Program-made: the position numbers and the translations under genes | The notes under the pieces: model-generated | The model's input: only the letters and a program-made list of their open reading frames with translations | The model's database searches: none | Told to the model about the DNA's origin: nothing | Origin: an uncultured Oscillospiraceae bacterium | GTDB taxonomy: Bacteria; Bacillota; Clostridia; Oscillospirales; Oscillospiraceae | Direction: 5' to 3' | Length of the DNA: 7,062 bases | Assembly (NCBI GenBank): GCA_947631805.1 | Contig: CANRNA010000088.1 | Location: forward strand, 1-7,062 | In this document: positions 1 through 5,300 of the stretch, in pieces | Numbering within the stretch: position 1 is the stretch's first letter | Layout: the number at the start of each line of letters is the position of its first letter

Positions 1-873
1 GCCTATGGGCGAGACCAGCGCCGTCCAGCCCTCCGGCCCGGTCAACACCTCCGAGACGGCGCACTCCGGCATATCCATGGTCATCCGATAGCTCTCGGAA
101 AAGTTCTCCTCGTCCCCCCAGAAGAAGTACACGTCCATGGCATCAGGCATCTCCATGGCGTCCATGACGGCCATATAGGTCACCGCCTCCAGCTTTGTGC
201 CGGTGCAGGAGACCAGGGACGTTTCGGCGTCAAGAACGGTGCGGCCCCCGCCTGTCTCCCCGGCAAAGCAGATCATCGGCATGTATCGCAGCTGGACCTC
301 CCTGCCGTCGCTGTCCTTTGTCATAAGGTCCTTCGTGTCCAGATAGAAAAAGCCTCTGACCTCGTCCGTCACCGTCAGGCTGGAGAAGCCCTTCTCGCTC
401 TCGATGGAGTAGGTCATCACCCCCATGCCGTTGTCCGCCATGGCGAGCTTTTCCACCGTGCAGGTGAAATCCCCGATGGTGACGGACCGGTCCACCGTGA
501 CCACCTTGTCCCCCAGCACGGACTCGGCCAGTTCCTGGTCTACGGGCACGCCCTCCACGATGATGTCCATGGTCCGCGCCACACCGTTTTCGTCCCAGCT
601 GTCCACAGTTATGCGATCTACCTCCTTGCCCGCGTCGGGCCCGCCGAACACGGTCTCAAAAAAGCCCGTGTACTCCCCGATGGCGTAGGCCGACACGGTG
701 AACAGCGCGGCCAGCGCCGCCGCGATGAGCCCGGTGCGCAGGGCGCTCCGGCCCACGCGCCCCGCGTGTTTTTTCGCTTTCTCTCCGTTTATCATTTTCA
801 TTACCTCCTCCAGGGTACGGTCGGAGGCATGCAGATGCTCCAGCGCCCGCTGGACTGCCTTTCTCTCATTCAT
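1..873 (-). CDS. Membrane-anchored probable anti-sigma/regulatory partner of the adjacent ECF sigma factor (partial, C-terminus off the window)
   Basis: Reading the minus strand from an ATG at 873 gives 291 codons with no stop down to base 1, so the 3' end is missing. The first 40 or so residues are charged and probably cytoplasmic (start MNERKAVQRALEHLHASD). A single hydrophobic segment follows at about residues 44-64 (RTGLIAAALAALFTVSAYA). The remaining 225 or so residues are soluble-looking, beta-rich and acidic, and would lie outside the cell. This topology, and the position directly after an ECF sigma gene, match the usual anti-sigma or DUF4179-like partners of clostridial ECF sigma factors. 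I see no zinc-binding anti-sigma motif, so the assignment rests on context and topology. The start has a good GGAGG at 883-887, 9 nt upstream inside the sigma gene. The ATG overlaps the sigma stop codon by 8 bp (ATGAATGA), which suggests translational coupling. It could instead be a secreted stress sensor with no direct sigma binding. Confidence 0.72.
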   Translation of the reverse strand, partial: MNERKAVQRALEHLHASDRTLEEVMKMINGEKAKKHAGRVGRSALRTGLIAAALAALFTVSAYAIGEYTGFFETVFGGPDAGKEVDRITVDSWDENGVARTMDIIVEGVPVDQELAESVLGDKVVTVDRSVTIGDFTCTVEKLAMADNGMGVMTYSIESEKGFSSLTVTDEVRGFFYLDTKDLMTKDSDGREVQLRYMPMICFAGETGGGRTVLDAETSLVSCTGTKLEAVTYMAVMDAMEMPDAMDVYFFWGDEENFSESYRMTMDMPECAVSEVLTGPEGWTALVSPIG

Positions 874-1351
874 AGCTCTCTGCCTCCGTCAAGGTGAATT
901 TGAGTTTTTCCCTGGCCCGGGCCAGCCGTGTACCCACGGTGCCCGCCGGTATCCGCAGGATGTCCGCTATCTCCGCGATGGCGTAGCCCTCATAGTAGTG
1001 CAGCACGATGACCGTCCTGTACTTTGTGTCCAGGTCCATGATGGCCCAGAACAGCGCCCGGTCCTCCGGGGCCTGGAAGGGCATTTCCGCCACCCAGTCC
1101 TCCAGCGGGCCCGTCCGCCTCCGCCAGGGGGAGCGGAGCATCTTCCGGCATTCGTTCACCGTCACCCGGATGAGCCACGCCTTCAGGTGCTCCCCGTCGT
1201 GGAACGCCTTGTCCGTCTGATACAGGGCCAGCAGCACGTTTTGCGTCACGTCGTCCGCGTCCTCCCGGCTTTTCAGCATGCTGAACGCCACCCGGAAGAT
1301 CATATCCATATACTTTTGTGCCAGGAAAGTAAATCTCTCTTTTGTGAACAT
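866..1351 (-). CDS. ECF-type RNA polymerase sigma factor
   Basis: The 161-residue product has the two-domain ECF sigma layout. Region 2 lies at about residues 9-74, with a YMDMIFRVAFSMLKSREDADD-type helix pair (residues 14-34) and a downstream LKAWLIRVTVNECR segment for core binding and -10 recognition. A short linker follows. Region 4 lies at about 101-152, with a helix-turn-helix (EIADILRIPAGTVGTRLARA, 127-146) that would read the -35 element. Length is normal for the family. I place the start at the ATG at 1351, because AAGAGGG (1358-1364) sits 6 nt upstream. An in-frame TTG at 1357 would touch that site directly and add only two residues. It directs RNA polymerase to a small regulon, probably for envelope stress or surface functions (family knowledge). 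It overlaps the following membrane-protein gene by 8 bp, so the pair is an operon. I could not identify an autoregulatory ECF promoter with confidence. Confidence 0.93.
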   Translation of the reverse strand: MFTKERFTFLAQKYMDMIFRVAFSMLKSREDADDVTQNVLLALYQTDKAFHDGEHLKAWLIRVTVNECRKMLRSPWRRRTGPLEDWVAEMPFQAPEDRALFWAIMDLDTKYRTVIVLHYYEGYAIAEIADILRIPAGTVGTRLARAREKLKFTLTEAESYE

Positions 1352-1377
1352 GTTCAACCCTCTTAGAGAAGCTTCTC
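1345..1377. repeat. Two perfect 12-bp palindromes at the sigma-gene start
   Basis: TGAACATGTTCA (1345-1356) covers the sigma start codon. GAGAAGCTTCTC (1366-1377) lies just upstream and flanks the ribosome binding site. Their centres are 21 bp apart, about two helical turns. The two differ in sequence, so they are not two copies of one operator. They might bind regulators or fold in the mRNA leader, but either role is speculation. Confidence 0.35.
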
Positions 1378-1479
1378 ACCTGTAACATCCTTCAGGGGGC
1401 CCGATTTTTTCATTCCGATCGAAAATTTTTCAAAAAACCTTATTCCTCCGCCGGGCGGGAGAGAAAAATAAACTCCGTA

Positions 1480-1508
1480 TTTACCGCCGCCTACGGATAT
1501 GGTATACT
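1480..1508 (+). promoter_or_regulatory. Sigma-A-type promoter of the threonine aldolase gene
   Basis: A -35 box TTTACC (1480-1485) and a -10 box TATACT (1503-1508) are separated by exactly 17 bp. A TG-N extension (TGG, 1500-1502) precedes the -10. Transcription would begin near 1515, about 30 nt before the ATG at 1545. The match to consensus is 4/6 and 5/6 plus the extended element, so this is a credible housekeeping promoter. Confidence 0.75.
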
Positions 1509-1524
1509 GAACATAGTTATACCA
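1500..1524. promoter_or_regulatory. Inverted repeat over the aldolase promoter -10 and start point (possible operator)
   Basis: TGGTATA (1500-1506) and TATACCA (1518-1524) are perfect 7-bp inverted arms around an 11-bp spacer. The left arm includes the extended -10 and most of the -10 box, and the right arm lies just after the expected start point. A repressor bound here would block RNA polymerase. The regulator is unknown and not obviously encoded in the window. Confidence 0.45.
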
Positions 1525-1544
1525 CAACAGAAAAGGAGCCGTCT

Positions 1545-2579
1545 ATGATCCGTTTCAACAACGACTACAACCGGGGCGCCCACCCCGCCGTTTTAGAGGC
1601 CCTGGCCCGGTCCAACGCCGACAGCTTCCCCGGCTACGGGGTGGACCCGGTGTGCGAGCGTGCCGCCGACGAGATAAAAAAGCATCTGGACTGCCCGGAC
1701 GCGGCGGTCCATTTTCTGGTGGGCGGCACCCAGGTCAACCTGACCGCCATCGCCGCGGCCCTGCGGCCCTATCAGTCGGTGATATGCCCCGTCTCCGGCC
1801 ATATCCACGCCCATGAGACAGGCGGCGTGGAGCACGGGGGCCACAAGATACTGACCCTGGAGCCCACGGAGGGCAGGATATCCGCCGCCCAGATCGCCCG
1901 GCTGGGGGAGGACTACGAGACCAGCCCCATCCGGGAGCACATCACCCAGCCCAAGCTGGTGTACATCTCCTTCCCCACCGAGACCGGCACCGTCTACTCC
2001 CTGCGGGAGCTGACGGATATCCGCGCCGTCTGCGACCGGTATGGGATGTATCTGTTCGTGGACGGGGCCCGGATGGGCTACGGTCTGGCCGCCCAGGGCG
2101 GGGATGTTACCCTGCGGGACATGGCCCGGCTGGCGGACATGTTCACCATCGGCGGGACAAAGTGCGGCGCCCTTTTCGGGGAGGCGCTCGTCATCACCGC
2201 CCCCGCCCTGAAACCGGATTTCCGCAGCTTCATCAAGCAAAACGGCGGCATGCTGGCCAAGGGCTGGCTGCTGGGCCTGCAGTTTGACGCTCTGTTCAAA
2301 GACGGGCTCTACTTTGACATCTGCCGCCAGGCGGTGGAGAAGGCCATGACCCTCCGCGCCGCCTTTTCCGCCCGTGGCCTTCCCCTCCAGCCCAGCCCCA
2401 CCAACCAGCAGTTCGTCGTGCTGACCCATGAGCAGATAGAGGCCCTGGAGGGAAAATACACCTTCGAGCCCGACCACGCAGTGGACGGGGGGCGGATGTG
2501 CGTGCGCTTTTGCACCAGCTGGGCCACCACCGACCAGGAGATAGCCGCCCTGGCCGCCGATATCGCCGCGCTTCCATAA
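1545..2579 (+). CDS. ltaE: Low-specificity L-threonine aldolase-type PLP enzyme (beta-eliminating lyase family)
   Basis: The 344-residue cytoplasmic enzyme has the usual length of fold-type I PLP threonine aldolases, which cleave L-threonine or L-allo-threonine to glycine and acetaldehyde. Visible family marks, in order, are: a short N-terminal segment with NNDYNRGAHP (5-14); a glycine-rich cofactor loop FLVGGTQVN (57-65); HIHAHETGG (86-94), whose His86 aligns with the active-site histidine region of E. coli LtaE; VDGAR (172-176), with Asp173 expected to contact the PLP ring nitrogen; and TIGGTK (201-206), with Lys206 as the expected Schiff-base lysine. The start has AAGGAG 6 nt upstream and a strong promoter. 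No terminator is visible after the stop, so transcripts may run on into the riboswitch and ribU. The exact substrate within the aldolase/beta-eliminating lyase family cannot be fixed from sequence alone. Confidence 0.92.
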   Translation: MIRFNNDYNRGAHPAVLEALARSNADSFPGYGVDPVCERAADEIKKHLDCPDAAVHFLVGGTQVNLTAIAAALRPYQSVICPVSGHIHAHETGGVEHGGHKILTLEPTEGRISAAQIARLGEDYETSPIREHITQPKLVYISFPTETGTVYSLRELTDIRAVCDRYGMYLFVDGARMGYGLAAQGGDVTLRDMARLADMFTIGGTKCGALFGEALVITAPALKPDFRSFIKQNGGMLAKGWLLGLQFDALFKDGLYFDICRQAVEKAMTLRAAFSARGLPLQPSPTNQQFVVLTHEQIEALEGKYTFEPDHAVDGGRMCVRFCTSWATTDQEIAALAADIAALP

Positions 2580-2587
2580 TTTGTGTG

Positions 2588-2616
2588 TTGCATCCCCCCG
2601 GCGAATGTGCTATAGT
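2588..2616 (+). promoter_or_regulatory. Sigma-A-type promoter of the FMN riboswitch-ribU transcript
   Basis: TTGCAT (2588-2593) and TATAGT (2611-2616) are 17 bp apart, with a TG-N extension (TGC, 2608-2610) before the -10. The predicted start is near 2623, about 19 nt before the riboswitch P1 stem, which is the expected arrangement. Confidence 0.75.
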
Positions 2617-2641
2617 ATTCCCGACAACCGAACAAGCGACG

Positions 2642-2757
2642 ATGTCTTCAGGGCAGGGTGAAATTCCCGATCGGCGGTACAGTCCGCGAGCGTCCGGCCG
2701 GACGCAGATTTGGTGCGATTCCAAAACCGACAGTATAGTCTGGATGGAAGAAGATGT
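2642..2757 (+). promoter_or_regulatory. FMN riboswitch (RFN element)
   Basis: This RNA leader binds FMN and lowers expression of the downstream riboflavin gene when flavin is plentiful. The conserved RFN blocks appear in order: TCTTCAGGGCAGGGTGAAAT (2645-2664), CGGCGGTACAGTCCGCGAG (2672-2690), GGTGCGATTCC (2712-2722) and ACCGACAGTATAGTCTGGAT (2726-2745). The closing P1 stem pairs 2642-2649 with 2750-2757, including two G-U pairs. The variable arm is a perfect 16-nt palindrome at 2690-2705. Placement directly upstream of ribU agrees with the known use of this aptamer. Recognition is by conserved sequence and is close to certain. Confidence 0.97.
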
Positions 2758-2776
2758 GTTGAGCGGCGCTGTTTTT

Positions 2777-2800
2777 GGCGGCGGGCCCTGTGCCCGCGCC
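2777..2800 (+). promoter_or_regulatory. GC-rich hairpin in the riboswitch expression platform
   Basis: GCGGGC (2781-2786) pairs with GCCCGC (2792-2797) around a 5-nt loop. GGC (2777-2779) and GCC (2798-2800) extend the stem past one bulged G. Only a short TTT follows, so it is not a good terminator. It may be a spacer helix or part of the switching structure between aptamer and ribosome binding site. Confidence 0.45.
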
Positions 2801-2813
2801 TTTGGAACGCGGC

Positions 2814-2871
2814 CCGATATTGACACCTGGAAGGCACACGAGCTTCCAGGTGTCAAATCTTATATCGGAGG
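2814..2871 (+). promoter_or_regulatory. Long hairpin that can mask the ribU Shine-Dalgarno site
   Basis: A 13-bp perfect stem (2821-2833 with 2843-2855; 14 bp if 2820 pairs with 2856) closes a 9-nt loop. Below it, CCGATAT (2814-2820) can pair with ATATCGG (2862-2868) across a one-sided 6-nt bulge. The 3' strand of this lower stem includes the first GG of the Shine-Dalgarno GGAGG (2867-2871), which lies 9 nt before the ribU ATG. No T-run follows the hairpin, so control of translation is more likely than termination. The pairing is seen in sequence; its use as the off-state is inferred. Confidence 0.6.
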
Positions 2872-2880
2872 TATCTCTCT

Positions 2881-3564
2881 ATGGACAGCAATCCCGCAGT
2901 TTCCCGGCACAGCGCCTTTTCCACCCGCAGCGTCACCACCATCGGCATGCTCTGCGCCGTGGCCTATGTGGCCATGCTCGTGGGCCAGATCGTCCCCGCC
3001 GTGCAGGGCATCCTCAGCTACGACCCCAAGGACGTGGTCGTCGTCATCGGCGGCTTCATCTACGGCCCTGTGGCCGCGTTCATCATCTCCGCCGTGGTGA
3101 GCCTGGTGGAGATGCTCACCGTCTCCTCCACCGGCCCCATCGGCTTTCTCATGAACGTGGTATCCACCTGCTCCTTCGCCGTGCCCGCCGCGCTTGTCTA
3201 CAAAAAGGCCCGCAGCATGAAGGGCGCCATTTGGAGCCTGGTCACCGGCGTGCTGGTGATGGCCGCCATGATGTGCCTTTGGAACTACATCGTCACCCCC
3301 ATCTACCAGGGCGTGCCCCGGGCGGTGGTGGCAGGCATGCTGCCCACGCTGTTTCTGCCCTTCAACCTGGTGAAGGGGGCCATCAACGCGGGACTGACCC
3401 TGCTGCTGTATAAGCCCGTGGTCACCGCCCTGCGCAAGGCCGGTCTTGTGGAGGCCTCCTCCGGCGGCAGCCATGGCAAGGCCAACACCGGCGTGATCAT
3501 CCTGGGCGCCGCCCTGGTGATCACCGGCGTGCTGCTCATCCTGGTGCTCCTGGACGTGCTGTAA
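2881..3564 (+). CDS. ribU: Riboflavin ECF transporter S component RibU
   Basis: The 227-residue integral membrane protein binds riboflavin and works with the shared ECF energising module (EcfA, EcfA', EcfT), which is not encoded in this window. Family marks are: a hydrophobic segment at about 20-42; the RibU-like block SYDPKDVVVVIGGFIYGPVA (46-65); GPIGFLMNVVST (85-96); and FNLVKGAINAGLTLLLY (161-177) near the end of the core. About five to six membrane helices span residues 18-182. A hydrophilic linker rich in Gly and Ser (191-204) and one more hydrophobic helix (about 204-226) make it longer than the roughly 190-205 residues common for RibU. The ATG has GGAGG 9 nt upstream. The FMN riboswitch upstream strongly supports riboflavin as the substrate, and expression should fall when FMN is abundant. 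Confidence 0.95.
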   Translation: MDSNPAVSRHSAFSTRSVTTIGMLCAVAYVAMLVGQIVPAVQGILSYDPKDVVVVIGGFIYGPVAAFIISAVVSLVEMLTVSSTGPIGFLMNVVSTCSFAVPAALVYKKARSMKGAIWSLVTGVLVMAAMMCLWNYIVTPIYQGVPRAVVAGMLPTLFLPFNLVKGAINAGLTLLLYKPVVTALRKAGLVEASSGGSHGKANTGVIILGAALVITGVLLILVLLDVL

Positions 3565-3581
3565 AACACCGACAAAACAGC

Positions 3582-3613
3582 GGCCCCGCCCTTGAAGGGC
3601 GGGGCCTTGCTTT
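3582..3613. terminator. Bidirectional rho-independent terminator between convergent genes
   Basis: A 10-bp perfect GC stem (3582-3591 with 3597-3606) has a TTGAA loop. On the plus strand it is followed by TTGCTTTGCGCTTTTT, an interrupted T tract. On the minus strand it is followed by GCTGTTTTGTCGGTGTTTT. It can therefore end both the ribU transcript and the convergent surface operon, whose last gene stops at 3625. Confidence 0.85.
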
Positions 3614-3624
3614 GCGCTTTTTGC

Positions 3625-4659
3625 TTATACGATGGACTTAAAGACCGGCAGGCGCTTCATCACCACGTCCGTGAGGTAGGCCGCCGCGAAAGCGAACGCC
3701 ACCGTCAGCAGCACCCCCGGGACCCCGCCCACCGTGAAGGGGTCAAAGTGCAGGTGCTTGTACAAAAGCCGCACGTATGCCATGTGGATGAGATACACCC
3801 CGAAGGAGTGGCGGTCGATATTGCTCAGGACCTTTTTGACCCCGGCGAAGCCCTCCGCCCGGCAGCGGAAAAACCAGCCCGCCGCCCCCAGGGCCTGGGC
3901 GGCCACCAGCAGGGAGGAGTACTGGAAAAAGCCGTCCATCGCGGTTATATCCCGGCTCACCCGGATATAGGTGAGCGCTCCCAGAAGGGCCGTGGCGGCG
4001 GCGAACAGTCCCGCGTAAAAGCCCCGGCTCAGCCGCTCTCCCCACCGGCGCAGCCAATAGCCCATAAAGAAATAAAGGGGATAGACCGTGGACACGTGGA
4101 TGTAAAACCCGCAGCGGACGCCCGCCATCTCCAGCATGGGCAGCGCCGACAAAAACAGGGCGTATATCCCCATGAGATACAGGATGTCCCGCTCCTCCGC
4201 CTGGGCCGTCACCTTTTTATAGGCTGGCAGCAGCAGATAGAGCCCCAGCAAGCAGTACAAATACCACAGATGGGACCAGGACCCGCCGGTGAAGACCTCC
4301 CACACGCCGCCCAAAAAGTGGTCCCACGTCCGCTGAGGCGGGTTGAAGATCATCTCCAGCACCGCGAACAGCACCCCGAAAAGGGCGATGGCCTTCACCA
4401 TCCGGGCGACGTATTTTTGAAACAGCGTCCTGTAGCTTATCTCCTTCTCCGGCACGAGCAGCAGCGCCCCCGTCACCATGATGAAGCAGGGCACGGCCCA
4501 CATCAGCTCGTTCATCACGATCTGGCTCGCCATAGTCCGCCGGTAGGTCATCTCCCCGGCGTACATCAGCGTGGTGGAGTACACCGTGTGCAGCAGTATG
4601 ATGCCCAGACAGGCCACGGCCCGCAGGCAGTCAAAGCCGACGGTCCTCTTTCTCTCCAT
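3625..4659 (-). CDS. Membrane acyltransferase, acyltransferase-3 family
   Basis: The 344-residue protein has about ten hydrophobic segments spread over its length, as in acyltransferase-3 (OafA/WecH-like) enzymes. These transfer acyl groups, often acetyl, to surface sugars or lipids. The N-terminal family signature is present: Asp10, Arg13 and His24 in the stretch FDCLRAVACLGIILLH (9-24). Further marks are SHLWYLYCLLGLYLLLP (129-145) and the late SFGVYLIHMAYV (285-296), both typical of the family. It is the last gene of a three-gene operon, starting 15 nt after the preceding stop. Its ribosome binding site is weak (GGGCGG just upstream), so translation may depend on coupling. The N-terminal motif sits where expected, which supports this start. 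No SGNH or other C-terminal catalytic domain is attached. The acceptor is unknown; a wall polymer or glycan is inferred from the operon. Confidence 0.9.
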   Translation of the reverse strand: MERKRTVGFDCLRAVACLGIILLHTVYSTTLMYAGEMTYRRTMASQIVMNELMWAVPCFIMVTGALLLVPEKEISYRTLFQKYVARMVKAIALFGVLFAVLEMIFNPPQRTWDHFLGGVWEVFTGGSWSHLWYLYCLLGLYLLLPAYKKVTAQAEERDILYLMGIYALFLSALPMLEMAGVRCGFYIHVSTVYPLYFFMGYWLRRWGERLSRGFYAGLFAAATALLGALTYIRVSRDITAMDGFFQYSSLLVAAQALGAAGWFFRCRAEGFAGVKKVLSNIDRHSFGVYLIHMAYVRLLYKHLHFDPFTVGGVPGVLLTVAFAFAAAYLTDVVMKRLPVFKSIV

Positions 4660-4674
4660 GGGACCGCCCGGCCG

Positions 4675-5280
4675 TCACCAGAACAGCGCGTCGCTCAGGC
4701 AGCCGTCGCTGTTGGTGGTGGTAGTTGTGGTCTGGGTGCTCTGCTGGGCGGCGGCTTCCGCCGCGGCGGCCGCGGCCGCGGCTTCCTCTTCGGCCTGGCG
4801 CACAGCCTGCTCCGCCTCCAGGGTATCGGCGGCCTCGCCCTGTTCATCCTCGTAGGACACGTAGGCAACGCCGTCCTCAGACAGCAGGAGCGTGTACGTT
4901 TCCACCCCCCCTATGGGCATGCCGTGGAGCACATAGATATCCGTGTCCTCCGCGATGAAGCGGATGTCGCACATGGGGGCCTCCTCCCCCTCCTCCGGTT
5001 CCTCGCCGGGGATATATACCGTCCGGACCTGGCCCGCCTCGAACACGTCGCCCTCGGCCAGCAGGTTATCGGCAAAGTCCTCGTCCTCCGCGCCCTTCAG
5101 CGCCACGGCGGTGATATCCCGCTCCGTGCCGTTCTCTATGGTCAGGGCATACAGGGCGCCCTCCTCCTGGCCGATGGGCGCGGGGGATTCCTCCTCCGCC
5201 GCCAGGGCATAGCCCCATCCGTGCAGGATCATCACCAGGGCCAGCAGACCCGCCGCCGTCTTCCTTCTCACACGCTCCAT
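4675..5280 (-). CDS. Small acidic secreted protein with Ala-rich helix and Cys-containing C-terminal tail; function unknown
   Basis: The 201-residue product begins with a signal peptide (positive RVRRK, hydrophobic core about 9-27, likely cleavage after ALA at 25-27, no lipobox Cys). Residues 40-145 look like a small beta-sandwich domain, with alternating strands such as ALYALTIENGTERDITAVAL (42-61), a NLL-EGDVF-AGQ turn, CDIRFIAEDTDIYVLHGM (104-121) and GVAYVSYED. An acidic insert, PGEEPEEGEEA, lies at 91-101. Residues 150-180 form an Ala/Glu-rich probable helix or coiled coil, with 9 alanines in a row at 167-175 minus one Glu nearby. A Thr run (184-189) and the tail NSDGCLSDALFW follow. The mature chain has only one lysine (Lys62). 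AAAGGAG lies 5 to 6 nt before the ATG. It follows the wall-binding transglutaminase-like gene by 20 nt. I do not recognise a named family. It could be a substrate, partner or structural component for its neighbours. Confidence 0.85.
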   Translation of the reverse strand: MERVRRKTAAGLLALVMILHGWGYALAAEEESPAPIGQEEGALYALTIENGTERDITAVALKGAEDEDFADNLLAEGDVFEAGQVRTVYIPGEEPEEGEEAPMCDIRFIAEDTDIYVLHGMPIGGVETYTLLLSEDGVAYVSYEDEQGEAADTLEAEQAVRQAEEEAAAAAAAAEAAAQQSTQTTTTTTNSDGCLSDALFW

Positions 5281-5300
5281 GATAGCTCTCCTTTCATTCG

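Larger units (their letters stand above)
1352..1544. other. Divergent intergenic region between sigma factor and aldolase
   Basis: This 193-bp region has no gene. Its right half holds the plus-strand promoter (1480-1508) with an inverted repeat and the aldolase ribosome binding site (AAGGAG, 1533-1538, 6 nt before the ATG). The middle (about 1404-1440) is strikingly AT-rich for this genome, with T and A runs, and may act as an UP element or hold the minus-strand promoter of the sigma operon. I found no convincing -35/-10 pair for that promoter. Confidence 0.6.

Noticed and set aside
1345..1356. LexA-type SOS box reading of TGAACATGTTCA
   Set aside because: The Gram-positive LexA site has GAAC and GTTC separated by 4 bases; here the gap is 2.
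1355..1357. TTG as the sigma-factor start, two codons upstream
   Set aside because: The ribosome binding site AAGAGGG ends at 1358, directly against the TTG, leaving no spacer; the ATG at 1351 has 6 nt.
1362..1387. Autoregulatory ECF promoter with TGTTAC and TCTAAG on the minus strand
   Set aside because: The spacer is only 14 bp, and transcription would begin at or after the ribosome binding site.
990..1388. Second minus-strand frame overlapping the sigma factor
   Set aside because: It is an out-of-frame reading of the sigma gene; the frame ending at 866 gives regions 2 and 4 intact.
1593..2477. Long minus-strand open frame (294 codons) opposite the threonine aldolase
   Set aside because: It has a low-complexity Gly/Gln/His composition and no family marks; the plus strand has a complete PLP enzyme with promoter and ribosome binding site.
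2690..2705. Perfect 16-bp palindrome as a protein operator
   Set aside because: It lies inside the FMN riboswitch and is explained as the variable hairpin arm of the aptamer.
2820..2861. Rho-independent terminator before ribU
   Set aside because: The stem is strong but is followed by AATCTTATAT, not a T tract, and its lower extension pairs with the Shine-Dalgarno region instead.
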